From positions 1-64,000 of the forward strand of contig NZ_BONI01000009.1 of assembly GCF_016862635.1 (NCBI RefSeq): a DNA stretch of 64,000 bases. The letters run 5' to 3'. The stretch is from Catellatospora coxensis (lineage in GTDB: Bacteria; Actinomycetota; Actinomycetes; Mycobacteriales; Micromonosporaceae). How positions within the stretch are numbered: the first letter of the stretch is position 1; each line of letters opens with the position of its first letter. Under the pieces are notes generated by a model, which was given only the letters and a program-made list of their open reading frames with translations, had not been told where the DNA came from and did not search any database. The position numbers and the translations under genes were made by a program. Of the stretch, positions 1 through 9,703 are shown piece by piece.

Positions 1-1
1 C

Positions 2-565
2 CGACGCAAGACCACCGTCCCGCTGGTTGCCCAGTCACGGGACTGGATCCACGGCGTGTTCATGGGCGCGACCCTGTCCAGCGAGACCACCGCCGCCGCC
101 GTCGGGCAGGTCGGCGTCGTGCGCCGCGACCCGATGGCCATGTTGCCGTTCATCGGCTACCACGCCGGGGACTACCTCACCCACTGGGTGGATCTCGGCA
201 AGGACGCCGACCCGGACAAGCTGCCGAAGATCTTCCAGGTCAACTGGTTCCGCCGCGGCGACGACGGCCGTTTCCTGTGGCCCGGATACGGCGAGAACTC
301 CCGCGTGCTCAAATGGGTCGTCGAACGCCTCGAAGGCACCGCCGACGCCGTCGACACCCCCATCGGTCTCGTCCCGTACCCGGCCGCGATCGACACTGAC
401 GGCCTGGACGTCACCGACGCCGACCTGGCCGCGGCACTGCACGTCGACCCGCTCGAGTGGGCCGTGGAAGTCCCGCAGATCGCCGAGTGGTTCAACCAGT
501 TCGGCGAGAAGCTGCCGGGCATTCTGTGGACCGAGATCGACAGCTTGAAAGAGCGACTGCGCTGA
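2..565 (+). CDS. pckG: Phosphoenolpyruvate carboxykinase (GTP), C-terminal part
   Basis: The frame is open from the first bases of the window, so the gene begins upstream and only the last 187 residues are seen. They match the C-terminal domain of GTP-dependent PEP carboxykinase, with [20 protein letters not shown] and [13 protein letters not shown] as typical family blocks. The enzyme interconverts oxaloacetate plus GTP with PEP, CO2 and GDP in the cytosol and is the entry step of gluconeogenesis. The nucleotide-binding P-loop and metal-binding residues lie in the missing part. The end KERLR is a normal terminus for the family, so the 3' end is intact. The identification is firm; only the start is unseen. 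Confidence 0.95.
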   Translation, partial: RRKTTVPLVAQSRDWIHGVFMGATLSSETTAAAVGQVGVVRRDPMAMLPFIGYHAGDYLTHWVDLGKDADPDKLPKIFQVNWFRRGDDGRFLWPGYGENSRVLKWVVERLEGTADAVDTPIGLVPYPAAIDTDGLDVTDADLAAALHVDPLEWAVEVPQIAEWFNQFGEKLPGILWTEIDSLKERLR

Positions 566-668
566 ACCGCACCTCCCCATGATCGTGGCGTGGCCCGTTG
601 AATCCATCCTCCTTCCCCGAGCGGCGGGCCACGCCGCCCTCCGAACACCGACACCTGAGGAGAACCCG

Positions 669-875
669 GTGACCGTCACCCGCACCGAGCTCGCCAACCA
701 CATCGAAGCCGCGTTCACCGCAGGGCCCGCCACCCGTGACCGGCTGCTGGCCTTCGCCGCCGGCAGTCACGCCCGGCCCGAGGTCATCGAGGTCATCAGA
801 ACCCTGCCGGAGCGCCCCTACCCGGCCATGCGCGACATGTGGACCGACCTCGGCCACATCCCCATCGGCGACTGA
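669..875 (+). CDS. DUF2795 domain protein
   Basis: A 68-residue protein starting at GTG 669, chosen because AGGAGA lies six bases upstream; a longer frame to 579 has no ribosome site. The sequence TRTELANHIEAAF followed by RPEVIEVIRTLPERPY fits the DUF2795 family, small proteins with two helix-hairpin segments and no known biochemical role, often found beside stress genes in actinobacteria. It lies about 100 bases after pckG and is followed by a hairpin at 888-916, so it is probably a single transcription unit or the end of the pckG unit. Confidence 0.75.
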   Translation: MTVTRTELANHIEAAFTAGPATRDRLLAFAAGSHARPEVIEVIRTLPERPYPAMRDMWTDLGHIPIGD

Positions 876-887
876 CCACGCTTGGCG

Positions 888-916
888 CCAGGACAGGCCT
901 GGGCGGCCTGTTCTGG
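888..916 (+). terminator. Hairpin after the DUF2795 gene
   Basis: Arms 888-899 (CCAGGACAGGCC) and 905-916 pair at 11 of 12 positions around a five-base loop, 12 bases after the stop codon. There is no T run, as is common for terminators in high-GC actinobacteria. Confidence 0.55.
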
Positions 917-1022
917 CACCACACGGTGAACGGAGGCGGCATGGTTTCCCCGGGCTCCCGGCCCATGCCCCGGCAGGGGTGCGCGTCGACGTACATCACC
1001 CACAGCGCAAGGACGAGACATC

Positions 1023-1688
1023 ATGCGTAGACGTGCACTGCTGGCAGCGGGTCTGCCGCTGGCGCTGCCCACCCTCAGCTCGCCCAGCCCGGCCCCCTGG
1101 AACGCACCACGCACCGCTTCGCAAGCACTGGCCCGGCTGACCGAGGGCAACCGCAGGTTCGTCGAGGGCCGAACCCGCCACCCCCACCAGCAGCCCCGTC
1201 GGCAGCACCTGCTCGCCTCCGGCCAGCAGCCTTTCGTCATCACGCTCGGCTGCGCGGACTCGCGAGTCGCTCCGGAGATCCTCTTCGACCAGGGACTGGG
1301 CGACATGTTCGACAACCGCGTCGCCGGAAACATCGCCGACGACCTCGTCACCGGCAGTATCGAGTACGCACTGGAACACTTTCAGCCACCACTGATCGTG
1401 GTCCTCGGCCACGAACGCTGCGGTGCGGTCGCGGCCGCCGCCGGAGCACTCACCACCACCGCCATGCCCGACCACGTCAGCATCCTCGTGCAGCATCTTC
1501 GCCCAGCCGTGGAAGCGGCCCTCGGCAGGCCGGGCGACCTGGTCGCCAACGCAGTCCGGGCCAACATCGCGCTGCAGATCCGTTGCCTGCACCGCAGCCC
1601 GGTCATCGGCAGCCGGGCACGGAACGGACAGCTGTACGTCGCAGGCGCCGTCTACGACCTGGACACGGGCGAAGTGAGGTTCGTGTGA
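1023..1688 (+). CDS. Secreted beta-class carbonic anhydrase
   Basis: A 221-residue protein with an Arg-rich start and a hydrophobic stretch (residues 5-17) that looks like a signal peptide, so it probably acts outside the membrane. The beta-carbonic anhydrase signature is complete: CADSR with zinc ligand Cys77 and the Asp79/Arg81 dyad, then GHERCGAV with zinc ligands His130 and Cys133. The reaction is reversible hydration of CO2 to bicarbonate. Length and domain order are normal for the short bacterial form. It stands alone between two hairpin or intergenic stretches. Supplying bicarbonate next to the CO2-handling PEP carboxykinase is a plausible link but remains inference. Confidence 0.9.
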   Translation: MRRRALLAAGLPLALPTLSSPSPAPWNAPRTASQALARLTEGNRRFVEGRTRHPHQQPRRQHLLASGQQPFVITLGCADSRVAPEILFDQGLGDMFDNRVAGNIADDLVTGSIEYALEHFQPPLIVVLGHERCGAVAAAAGALTTTAMPDHVSILVQHLRPAVEAALGRPGDLVANAVRANIALQIRCLHRSPVIGSRARNGQLYVAGAVYDLDTGEVRFV

Positions 1689-1969
1689 GCGCTGCGGTGT
1701 GGATCAAATCCCCGACCAGGCGCGGTACGCGGCCCAGCGTCACCGGCGCGGCCAACCGCCGACGCCGCTCGCACGTCGCCCGCCGAGGCCGGTGCTATTG
1801 GGCGCCACACCCAGCCCCACCAACTGACCGCACGCGTGCGGACGGGTCTCGTACATGCGCATCGCGACGACGAGTCCGGGCAACCGTCCCGGTGTCCCCT
1901 CGGCCGTGGCGCTACTACGCGGCCGAGGGCGCCAAGGTGCGCTTCGAACTTTCGGCCGGACCAATCAGG
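1689..1969. other. Intergenic stretch without a recognisable gene
   Basis: This gap separates the carbonic anhydrase from the convergent HAD-GH65 gene. One frame reads WRYYAAEGAKVRFEL near 1903-1950, which could be a scrap of an old coding sequence, but there is no start, no ribosome site and no family match that I recognise. No clear terminator hairpin was found either. Confidence 0.4.
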
Positions 1970-4900
1970 TCATCTGGCAAGAGGGAACTCGCGCTGGTCA
2001 CCTGCAGTGAGGAGATGGATGCTGCCGTCGACGTCGACACGGATGGGGGCGGCCTGGCAGGGCCGCAGCAAGAGTCGCAGCCGTACATGGTCGAGGTCGA
2101 CGACGATCCAGTGGCCGCGGTAGCAGAGCTCGGCGTGCAGCGCGTGCAGCTCGTTGGGCAGCAGGGGATGGAAGTACAGGGTGTCGTCGCGGGTCTCCAA
2201 ACCGGTGTAGCAGCGCAGCGCGAGGTCGACGGTGCCGGCCATCGCGCCCAGGTGCACTCCCTCTCGGGTACTGCCGCCGCGGGTGTCGTCGAGGTCGGCG
2301 CGTAGCGCCTGCAGGAAAAGCGCCCAGGACTGTTCGCGGTCGGCCCGGGCCTGGACCCAGCAGTGTGCGATCCGGCTGAGGCTGGAGCCGTGGGCTACCC
2401 GGGCCAGGTAGTAGCACACGGTGGCCTCGATGGTGGGGCCGTCGAGGTCGTAGCCGAGCCGGGCGAACAGGTCGCGAAGCTCCTCGGCCGACAGCAGGTA
2501 GAGCAGCATGAGCACGTCGGCCTGTTTGGACAGCTGGTACTGGTTGGGGCTCGCCCCCTGCACGCGCAGGATCGCGTCGATGCCGACGAGGTCGCCGTAG
2601 CGGGCCCGGTAGGCGTCCCAGTCGAACTCGGCCAGCTGCCCGTACCCGTCGAACTGACTGATGACACCGTCGTGGAACGGCACCCGCATCCGTCTGCTGA
2701 CCTGTTCCCACAGCCGGGTCTCGACCTCGCTGATGCCCAACTGCTCCCACAGCAGTCCGCAATGGTGGCCGGTAAGCAGGTTGATCACGTCGAGGGCGCG
2801 GTGCAGCACCCACGCGGTCATGACGTTGGTGTAGGCGTTGTCGCGCAGGCCCGCTTCGCGCGCGCCGGGATAGGCGGTGTGGTATTCGTCGGGGCCGACG
2901 ATGCCGGCGATGCCGTATCGCTCGTCGACCGGATCGTAGGCGACGATGCTGGTCAGGAAGCGTGCAATCTCGATGATCATCTCTGCGCCGTATTCGGCGA
3001 GGAAGTCGACGTCGGCGGTGACCTGGTAGTACTGCCAGACGTCATAGGCGATGGCAATGCCGACATGGCGCTGCAGGTGCGAGAAGTCGGGGATCCACTG
3101 CCCGAGCCGCCGGTCGAAAAGCTCGTCAGGCGTCTCCTCCCGGCCGTCACTGGCGCTCTGCCAGGGGAACATCGCGCCGCGATATCCCGCCGCGCGGGCC
3201 GCGTGGCGTGCCTGCTCCAGCCGCCGCCACCGGTAGAGCAGCAAGGCACGCGACAGCGACGGCATCCGGAGGTTGAACACGGGGAACACGAACATCTCGT
3301 CCCAGAACACGTGTCCGTGGTAACCCTCACCGTGCAGGCCGCGTGCCGGCACGCCCGCGTCGAGCTGCGCCGTGTGCGGCGACAGCGCCTGCAGCAGGTG
3401 GAACGTGTGCAGCCGCAGCGCGAGGGTGACCTCGTCGTCGGCGTCGAGGGTCAGATCGAACAGGTCCCACAGCCGCTGCCAGGCCCGTTCGTGGGTGACC
3501 AGCAGGTCGAAGAAGTCACCGGCGCGGCCGAGCGCGGTGCACACCGCCGACCCGGGCTCGCTGATCGCGGGGTCGCGCGAGGTGGCGATCGCGGCGACCT
3601 TCTCGACGATGACCGGGCGGCCCTCGGCCAGGTCCAGGTCCATGTCCTGCCCGACGAAAGACGCTTCGCCGCTGTGCGGAGCGCGGCTCACCGGCACATC
3701 GTGGCCCGCGCTGTCGCGCACACGGGTGCGGGCCGCCGCCGCGATGCGGATCCGCGATTGTGTGGTCACGGCCGTCAGCAGGATCGTGTCGGGTTCGATG
3801 ATGCACGTCTGTTCGGTCTGCAGGTGCACCCTGGTCAGCGGGGCGTCCTCGGGCAGGTTGGCGTTGACGACGCCGCCGTCGATCCCCGTGCACACCTGCA
3901 GGCCACCGGACCAGTTCTCGGCCACGAAGGTGGTCTCCAGCGCGGCGATGTGTGGGGTGGCCAGGTGCACGAGTCGGCGCTGCTGCACCCGGGTCAGCCG
4001 CCCGGACGGATCGCACCAGCGCAGCACCCGGGTGAGAACCCCGGCGCGCAGATCGAGTTCGAGCTGGTGGTCGATCAGGTGCGCCGTGTCCGGGCTGAAC
4101 CAGTCACCGCCGGCGATCCGGAACCGCAACGGCAGCCAGTTCGGGGCGTTGACCAGGTGCTCATGCTCGATCAGGCGTCCGTCTATCGGCGTGGTGAGCC
4201 GGTTGTAGAGGCCGGACATGTAGGTGCCTGGGTAGTGCGCGCCGTCGGCCTGGCACTCGGCGGCGGCGCCACGGGTCGCCACGTAGCCGTTGCCGAGCGT
4301 GCACAGGGCCTCGCGCAGGCCTTCCCTGCCGCGGTCGTAGCCGTTGTAGCGCAGTGTCCAGCCGGTGCTCGGCCGGCCGCCGCCGAGCAGCCCCTGCGGC
4401 GCGCCGGTGTCACCGGGCAGCGTATGCAGGCCCACCAGGTCGACGGGCAGGTCGGCCAGGTCGGCGACCACGATGTGCGCCCCGGCTGCGGCCAGCGCGC
4501 CGCTGCTGTCACGGTCGACGCCGACCACGAGTCCGAAGCCACCACGCCGTCCCGCCTCGACACCGGGCTCCGCGTCCTCGATGATCACGGCGCGGTCAGG
4601 TGACACGTGCAACCGGCGCACCGCCTCCAGGTATGTCGCGGGATCCGGTTTGCCGGGCAGGCCGAGGGCTGCCGCGTCCGTGCCGTCCACCCGCACGTCG
4701 AACAGATCGCCCAACTGCGAGGCGGCCAGGACCTGGGTGGCGTTGCGGCTGGCGGTGACCACTGCGGTGAACACCCCGGCCGCACGCAGCCGCCGCGCCA
4801 GCGCGACCGAGGACGGGAACGTCCGTACCCCCTGCTCGGCCAGCCTTTGCCGCAGCAACTGGTTCTTGCGGTTGGCGACCGCCCAAACGGTCGCCGTCCC

Positions 4901-5188
4901 CGGCGGGTCCGCGGGCGTGCCCTCCGGCAGGTTCAGGCCCCTGGCCGCGATGAACCCGCGCGCCCCGTCGATCCGAGGACGGCCGTCGACATGTGCCCGG
5001 TACTCCGCGCCGGCATCGAACGGCGTGAACGCGGGCCCGCCCTGTCGAGCCACGTCCTGAAGCATGCTGTCGAAGGCCTCCTGCCAGGCTGCCGCATGCA
5101 GGCTGGCGGTGTCGGTCAGCACCCCGTCCAGGTCGAACACGACCGCGTCTACGTGTTCGATGAACAGCCCACCGGCCGGGGCGCTCAT
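1970..5188 (-). CDS. HAD beta-phosphoglucomutase fused to GH65 phosphorylase
   Basis: A 1072-residue two-enzyme fusion. Residues 1 to about 245 are a HAD hydrolase of the beta-phosphoglucomutase type: FDLDGVLTD carries the phosphate-accepting Asp19 and the acid/base Asp21, and IIEDAEPGVEAG is motif III/IV. From about residue 275 on it is a family 65 glycosidase or phosphorylase with GPDEYH, where Glu768 matches the general acid of maltose and kojibiose phosphorylases. Such phosphorylases release beta-glucose 1-phosphate, which the HAD part would convert to glucose 6-phosphate, so the fusion makes chemical sense. The disaccharide (trehalose, maltose or kojibiose) cannot be told from sequence alone. 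Its ATG overlaps the stop of the upstream acg-type gene by four bases (ATGA), implying coupled translation. Confidence 0.88.
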   Translation of the reverse strand: MSAPAGGLFIEHVDAVVFDLDGVLTDTASLHAAAWQEAFDSMLQDVARQGGPAFTPFDAGAEYRAHVDGRPRIDGARGFIAARGLNLPEGTPADPPGTATVWAVANRKNQLLRQRLAEQGVRTFPSSVALARRLRAAGVFTAVVTASRNATQVLAASQLGDLFDVRVDGTDAAALGLPGKPDPATYLEAVRRLHVSPDRAVIIEDAEPGVEAGRRGGFGLVVGVDRDSSGALAAAGAHIVVADLADLPVDLVGLHTLPGDTGAPQGLLGGGRPSTGWTLRYNGYDRGREGLREALCTLGNGYVATRGAAAECQADGAHYPGTYMSGLYNRLTTPIDGRLIEHEHLVNAPNWLPLRFRIAGGDWFSPDTAHLIDHQLELDLRAGVLTRVLRWCDPSGRLTRVQQRRLVHLATPHIAALETTFVAENWSGGLQVCTGIDGGVVNANLPEDAPLTRVHLQTEQTCIIEPDTILLTAVTTQSRIRIAAAARTRVRDSAGHDVPVSRAPHSGEASFVGQDMDLDLAEGRPVIVEKVAAIATSRDPAISEPGSAVCTALGRAGDFFDLLVTHERAWQRLWDLFDLTLDADDEVTLALRLHTFHLLQALSPHTAQLDAGVPARGLHGEGYHGHVFWDEMFVFPVFNLRMPSLSRALLLYRWRRLEQARHAARAAGYRGAMFPWQSASDGREETPDELFDRRLGQWIPDFSHLQRHVGIAIAYDVWQYYQVTADVDFLAEYGAEMIIEIARFLTSIVAYDPVDERYGIAGIVGPDEYHTAYPGAREAGLRDNAYTNVMTAWVLHRALDVINLLTGHHCGLLWEQLGISEVETRLWEQVSRRMRVPFHDGVISQFDGYGQLAEFDWDAYRARYGDLVGIDAILRVQGASPNQYQLSKQADVLMLLYLLSAEELRDLFARLGYDLDGPTIEATVCYYLARVAHGSSLSRIAHCWVQARADREQSWALFLQALRADLDDTRGGSTREGVHLGAMAGTVDLALRCYTGLETRDDTLYFHPLLPNELHALHAELCYRGHWIVVDLDHVRLRLLLRPCQAAPIRVDVDGSIHLLTAGDQREFPLAR

Positions 5189-6156
5189 GGGTTGATGACC
5201 TCTGGTGGCGCGCGGCGCGGACAGGTGGCCGGTCCCCCGGCCGGCGGATGCCCGACCCGCACCACCGCCTGCGGGTGGCCGCCGCCCCGCAGCAGGCGGC
5301 CCAACTGCTCTCGCGTGGCCCGCACCTCGATGACGTCGCTGATCGGCGCGCTGCCCAACCGCGCGGCCGTCGCAGCCAGCAGCACGGCAGACAGCGCCTC
5401 CCCGGCCCGCAACCAGTCGGCGACGTCGTCGCCATATGTGAAGACCATCGCGAACCGGGCGCCCGCATCGTGGTCGAGACCGGCCGAACGCCCGCGGCTG
5501 AACAGCGTGAAGTCACGTACCGGCACAGCGCGCGTGGACGGCGTGACCGCCGTCGTCGCGGGCACCCCGTCCCCGCTGTCGGCCGGGCGGTTGGTCCACA
5601 TCATCAGCTCGTCACGGTATCCGGGATCGGCCTGGTGCACCGCCTCCGCGTGCGCCGCGGCCGCTCCGAGGACCCTGACCTGTTCAGCGGGCACCGCATA
5701 CAGGTGAGCCCCCTGCTGCTCCGCTGCTGCGACCAGCTCGCTGAGCACCCGGCCGGCGACGGCCTCGGCGGTGAAAGCCCGCCGGTCGGTATGGCGGTCC
5801 CCGATCGCCCGGTACGACGCGACCTCTTCATCCGTCGGCACGTGCGCACCTGTGATGGCGATGCGCGCGAGCAGCCCCGGCGAGCCGGGATCCGGGATCC
5901 GGTCGACCTGTACCTGATGGCCCGCGGCCGCCAGCGCGACCCGCGCGTGATGCAGCGCGGCACCGCAGCTGATGGTCAACTGCCGTCCGGCGAAGTCAGT
6001 GGACCGCAGCTGGCGGCTGCGGTCGGCCCACAACTGCAACCAGTCGTCGGCGCTTCGCCACGTCCACGGCTGCGTGTTGAAAATCGACGGAGCGGCGAGG
6101 GCGTCACGTGCGGCCTCGATCAGAGCTCGCCGCCGCCGAAGCGACGTTGCGTCCAT
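5185..6156 (-). CDS. Acg-family FMN-binding nitroreductase-like protein
   Basis: A 323-residue protein of the Acg (Rv2032-like) family, a divergent tandem nitroreductase fold known from DosR regulons. Family marks are APSIFNTQPW near residue 22, [14 protein letters not shown], the HTDRRAF block and [11 protein letters not shown] near the end. In the characterised mycobacterial member flavin is bound but nitroreductase activity is lacking and the protein is thought to sequester FMN, so the enzymatic role is unclear. The start at 6156 has GAGAGGAA close upstream. It is the first gene of a coupled pair with HAD-GH65. The gap upstream holds a possible DosR-type box. Two intact relatives lie at 44-47 kb in the same window. 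Confidence 0.88.
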   Translation of the reverse strand: MDATSLRRRRALIEAARDALAAPSIFNTQPWTWRSADDWLQLWADRSRQLRSTDFAGRQLTISCGAALHHARVALAAAGHQVQVDRIPDPGSPGLLARIAITGAHVPTDEEVASYRAIGDRHTDRRAFTAEAVAGRVLSELVAAAEQQGAHLYAVPAEQVRVLGAAAAHAEAVHQADPGYRDELMMWTNRPADSGDGVPATTAVTPSTRAVPVRDFTLFSRGRSAGLDHDAGARFAMVFTYGDDVADWLRAGEALSAVLLAATAARLGSAPISDVIEVRATREQLGRLLRGGGHPQAVVRVGHPPAGGPATCPRRAPPEVINP

Positions 6157-6494
6157 TTCCTCTCGCCATGGTTTCTACGCGTACCGGGACGACCCGCCCG
6201 GTTCTGGCGGCCGTTGACGGACCCGCCGCTCGGCGCGGATGCCGAGCATTCCGCTGTCCACGATCATGGCGCAATGCGAGATCAATATTGATTATATATT
6301 CATCCCGAATAGCGCGATAAGCGATCATTTCGTATCGGCTTACGCTGGAACCGCGGCGCGCGAGCAGCGGTACGGCCCGGCGGCACGACTGCCTCGAGCC
6401 CGCGACCAGGGCCGATCGCAGAAGTGCCTGCCGCAGGCCTGCCACATGCGTGTTGCCGGCGGTCCAACCGCAGCGCATGATCGAAGTGAGTGCC
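6157..6494. promoter_or_regulatory. Divergent promoter region between acg and nfeD genes
   Basis: A 338-base gap between divergently transcribed genes. Near 6185-6201 the sequence CGGGACGACCCGCCCGG agrees with the DosR-box form GGGACCAACGGCCC (seen at 46414-46427) at 11 of 14 positions, 30 to 45 bases upstream of the acg-type start. An AT-rich patch at 6285-6320 is the only such stretch nearby and could hold the nfeD promoter. No gene was seen. The box is a weak call. Confidence 0.35.
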
Positions 6495-7826
6495 ATGAAA
6501 TCCATCGGGGTACGGCTTCTAGCGCTGGCAACGCTTGCGCTCGTGTCCTTCTGCCCTGCCACAGCGCGGGCAGCGTCTGACGAGGTGCTCGCGGTCCGTG
6601 TGGACGGCCCGATCACCCCGGTCGCCGCCGGCTACGTCACCGACGCGGTACGCCAGGCGGAAGACCTCGGCGCGCCGGCCCTGCTCCTGGAACTGGACAC
6701 ACCAGGCGGCCTGGACACGTCGATGCGCGACATGGTGCAGGCGCTGCTCGCGGCGAAGGTCCCGGTCGTGGTGTACGTCAGTCCGCCGGGTGCCCGTGCC
6801 GCCTCGGCCGGCGCGTTGATCACGTTCGCGGCGCACGTCGCGGCGATGGCGCCCGGAACCACCATCGGCGCGGCCACCCCTGTCGACGCCCAGACCGGGC
6901 AGAAGGCCAGTGACAAGGTGATCAACGACGCGGCGGCGTTCGCCGAGTCGGTGGCCGCCGAGCGCGGACGCGACACCGGCTTCGCCGTCGACACCGTGCG
7001 CCAGGGGCGGGCCGTGCCCGCGGCCGAAGCCCTGCGCCTCGGCGCGGTGGATCTGATCGCAGCCGACCGACCGGCGCTGCTGAGCTCTCTCGACGGCCGC
7101 GCGGTCACCCTCGCCGACGGCAGCACGGTGACGTTGCGAACTGCCGGCGCCACGGTCACCGACTACGCACCCGGCTGGGCACGCCAGCTGCTCGGAGTGC
7201 TCGCCGACCCGACGCTGGCGTTCCTGTTCCTGTCGCTGGGCACCCTCGCCGTCATGTACGAGCTCGCAGCGCCAGGGCACGGGTTCAGCGGCGCGGTCGG
7301 CGTGATCCTGCTGATCCTCGGGTTCTTCGCGCTCAGCGTCCTGCCGGTGTCGGTGGCCGGACTGGCACTGCTGGCTCTGGCGGCAGGCCTGTTCGCCGCC
7401 GAGCTTTTCGCCCCCGGGATCGGCGTGTTCGCCGCCGGTGGCGCGATCGCGCTCGTGCTGGCCGGGGTGTTCCTGTTCGAGGGCACCCTGCGGGTCAACC
7501 CGGCCGTGCTCGTGCCGACCGCCCTGATCGTGGGCGCCGGCTCGATGATCGCGGGGCGGCTGGCGTGGCGGGCCCGGCGCGGCCCGCCCGTGTCCGGCGC
7601 CGGCACGCTCATCGGCGCCACCGCGCCGGTGACCGCCGCGACGGACGGCGGCACCGACGTCCACCTGCAAGGCGCCTGGTGGGCGGCCGAGTCCGCTGAC
7701 GGTGCACCGCTGCGGCCCGGCCAGCAGGTGCGGGTGGTCGGCATGGACGGGCTGCGCCTCCTCGTCGAACCGGTCGACCACCGTGCCGGCCCAGACCCGG
7801 GCGAAGGAGAGGTTCCCCGTGAATGA
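6495..7826 (+). CDS. NfeD-type membrane serine protease (ClpP class)
   Basis: A 443-residue membrane protein. I place the start at ATG 6495 because it is followed at once by a classic signal peptide ending ATARAA; earlier in-frame starts add a non-hydrophobic tail. Residues 30-220 form a ClpP/crotonase-like protease domain with [10 protein letters not shown], carrying the likely nucleophile Ser, and KASDKVIND, carrying the likely general-base Lys, as in archaeal 1510-N. Next come four to five hydrophobic helices and a soluble OB-fold NfeDC domain ([12 protein letters not shown] onward). These proteases cleave the hydrophobic tail of stomatin-like partners, and the next gene encodes exactly such a protein, overlapping by eight bases. 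Confidence 0.88.
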   Translation: MKSIGVRLLALATLALVSFCPATARAASDEVLAVRVDGPITPVAAGYVTDAVRQAEDLGAPALLLELDTPGGLDTSMRDMVQALLAAKVPVVVYVSPPGARAASAGALITFAAHVAAMAPGTTIGAATPVDAQTGQKASDKVINDAAAFAESVAAERGRDTGFAVDTVRQGRAVPAAEALRLGAVDLIAADRPALLSSLDGRAVTLADGSTVTLRTAGATVTDYAPGWARQLLGVLADPTLAFLFLSLGTLAVMYELAAPGHGFSGAVGVILLILGFFALSVLPVSVAGLALLALAAGLFAAELFAPGIGVFAAGGAIALVLAGVFLFEGTLRVNPAVLVPTALIVGAGSMIAGRLAWRARRGPPVSGAGTLIGATAPVTAATDGGTDVHLQGAWWAAESADGAPLRPGQQVRVVGMDGLRLLVEPVDHRAGPDPGEGEVPRE

Positions 7827-8637
7827 GTCGCTCATCGCCTTGATCATCGCGGTGGCGGTGGCGGTGCTGCTGTTCTTCGCCTCGGTACGCGTGTTCCCCG
7901 AGTACGAGCGAGGGGTGATCTTCCGGCTGGGCCGGGTGATCGGCGCCAAGGGCCCGGGGCTGTTCTTCATCATCCCCGTCGTGGACCGTGTGGTACGGGT
8001 ATCGCTGCGCACCGTCACCATGGAGATCCCACCGCAGGACATCATCACCCGCGACAACGTGACCGTACGGGTCAACGCGGTGACCTACTTCAACGTCATC
8101 GACCCGGTCTCGTCCGTGGTGGTGATCGAGAACTACACCAACGGCACGTTCCAGATCGCCCAGACCACGCTGCGCAGCATCCTGGGCCAGGTCGACCTGG
8201 ACGAGCTGCTGACCAAGCGTGATGAGATCAACCAGCGCCTCCAGCGCATCGTCGACGAGGTCACCAGTCCATGGGGCGTCAAGGTGACCCTTGTGGAGAT
8301 CAAGGATGTCGAGCTGCCCGACACCATGCGACGCGCCATGGCCGCTCAAGCCGAAGCCGAACGTGAGCGCCGCGCAAAGGTCATCCACGCCCAGGGCGAG
8401 TACCAGTCGGCCACCGACCTGGCCCGGGCGGCGCAGTTGATGGAGGACCACCCCGCCGCGCTGCAGCTGCGGGTGCTCGGCACGATGGTCGAGGTCAGCG
8501 CCGAACGGAACTCGACGCTGATCTTCCCGGTGCCGGTCGAGCTGCTGCGCATGGTCGACGTGGTGCGCCGCAACGCCGACGGACAAGCCACCGCAGCAGG
8601 CCGGGCTGCAGGCACCGTTGGTGGCGCGGACGCCTGA
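7819..8637 (+). CDS. SPFH/stomatin-like (slipin) membrane protein
   Basis: A 272-residue protein starting at GTG 7819, selected because AAGGAGAGG lies seven bases upstream. It has one N-terminal membrane helix, then the SPFH band: [32 protein letters not shown] and [17 protein letters not shown] coiled-coil region rich in Ala, Glu and Arg follows ([15 protein letters not shown]), and a hydrophobic tail near [12 protein letters not shown] is the sort of segment NfeD proteases cut. Stomatin-like proteins form oligomeric rings in the membrane and organise lipid domains. The eight-base overlap with the nfeD gene makes the pair a coupled operon. Confidence 0.92.
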   Translation: MNESLIALIIAVAVAVLLFFASVRVFPEYERGVIFRLGRVIGAKGPGLFFIIPVVDRVVRVSLRTVTMEIPPQDIITRDNVTVRVNAVTYFNVIDPVSSVVVIENYTNGTFQIAQTTLRSILGQVDLDELLTKRDEINQRLQRIVDEVTSPWGVKVTLVEIKDVELPDTMRRAMAAQAEAERERRAKVIHAQGEYQSATDLARAAQLMEDHPAALQLRVLGTMVEVSAERNSTLIFPVPVELLRMVDVVRRNADGQATAAGRAAGTVGGADA

Positions 8638-8700
8638 GCCCTCAACGGTTCGGCCTGAGACGCCTTCCGAACCCGGTGCCCGTAGGGGCTACCGGTCCCG

Positions 8701-9195
8701 GTGATCGTCGCCGCGCCTGTGGCAGCGGCTGCTCACGCCCACACCGTCGCCCCGGTTGCGGACGGCGGATGTGTCCTGGTCTGCGACACCGCCGCCACCG
8801 GCTCTGAGGTGTCCCTGGTCCAGCACATGCTCACGCGCACCCACCTGGATCAGCCTGCCGCCCAGATGCGTCGGCAGCTGGTTGCCGCGGCCGTCGAGGC
8901 CGTGGCCGCCACCGACGTCGACCCCGAGCAGCTCGCTGCAGTCGTCGTCCTCGGCCGGTCCGCCGCGCCGGTCGACGCCGGCGCAGCGTTGCAGGAGCAG
9001 TTCAGGTTGCAGCCGGTGACTCTCGAAACCGACACCTTCGCTCGGGCCTATGGGGCGCTCGACAGCCGTCAGCCCGTCTCCCCTATCGCCTCGGGCCCGA
9101 TCACCGGCGCGCGGCTGCGGGTACGGCACCTGGCCGCAGTCATCCTGCCGTCGGTGGCTGCCGACGTCCTGGCGATCCAGGACATCACCGGACGC
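8701..9195 (+). pseudogene. Remnant of an Hsp70/actin-like ATPase gene
   Basis: The frame from 8701 encodes about 165 residues resembling the C-terminal half of an actinobacterial Hsp70-like ATPase: MRRQLVAAAVEAVAATDVDPEQ, then AAVVVLGRSAAPVDAGAAL, which matches the second-phosphate-loop region and the pattern after it. The N-terminal nucleotide-binding half (phosphate 1 motif, DLGGG) is absent. Past about 9195 the frame becomes low-complexity and a different frame takes over with a membrane protein. No ribosome site precedes 8701. A deletion that fused two neighbours is the simplest reading. The Hsp70 assignment is moderate. Confidence 0.45.
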
Positions 9196-9703
9196 CCAGA
9201 ATCTGCTGCCGAACAACCTCTCGTACACCGCCGACGACTACGCCAAGATCACCGCCTACTTCAACATGCCCCAGTACGCCGTCGCCGCGATGCTCACCAC
9301 CTGGGCCGCCGTCGCCGGTGGACGCTTCGCCGCCGCAGCGCTGCTGCGCTACGACCAGGACGAAGGGCACCCGGGACGCCACACGACCCGCGCCGGACGC
9401 CTGCTCACGTTCACCGCAGCAGTCGGCCTGGCCATCGCCGGCCTGTTCGGACTACTCGCCGACGCCATATTCGGCGGCTCACCCGACCTGTCCCCCGACT
9501 TCCTCACCCCGACCCCGGCCGCCGCCGCACCCGCCGCACTCGTCGCGGTCACCGTAGGCCTGGCCGCACCCCTCTTCCCCGCCCTACACGACAAACCCTG
9601 GACCGAACCTCTGCACCACCCCGTCACCGCGATGCTGCTCGCCGCAGCAGGCATCGCCGGCATGCAAGCCGCGTGGAACGGCCTGCCGTTCGACGCCCGA
9701 TAG
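9194..9703 (+). pseudogene. 5'-truncated membrane protein
   Basis: In the frame overlapping the end of the ATPase remnant, about 170 residues read as an intact C-terminal membrane protein: NLLPNNLSYTADDYAKI, then four hydrophobic segments (AVAAMLTTWAAVAGG, LLTFTAAVGLAIAGLFGLL, AALVAVTVGLAAPLF, AMLLAAAGIAGMQAAW). No start codon or ribosome site of its own is evident at the junction near 9190, so the 5' end appears lost. I do not recognise the family. It could still be expressed if a start such as the one at 9050 is used, but that would place frame-shifted sequence at the N terminus. Confidence 0.5.

Noticed and set aside
586-602. GGCCCGTTGAATCC as a DosR box before the DUF2795 gene
   Set aside because: Only 10 of 14 positions agree and the GTCCC half is lost.
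1903-1965. WRYYAAEGAKVRFEL fragment as a gene remnant
   Set aside because: There is no family match, start or ribosome site; it may be chance in high-GC sequence.
2363-4603. Long open frame on the plus strand opposite the HAD-GH65 gene
   Set aside because: It lies wholly inside a firmly identified gene, has low-complexity Val/Gly/Arg-rich translation and no family motif; it is an effect of high GC.
6206-6224. GGCCGTTGACGGACCC as a second DosR box before the acg gene at 6156
   Set aside because: The half-sites are two bases too far apart compared with the boxes at 45-48 kb.
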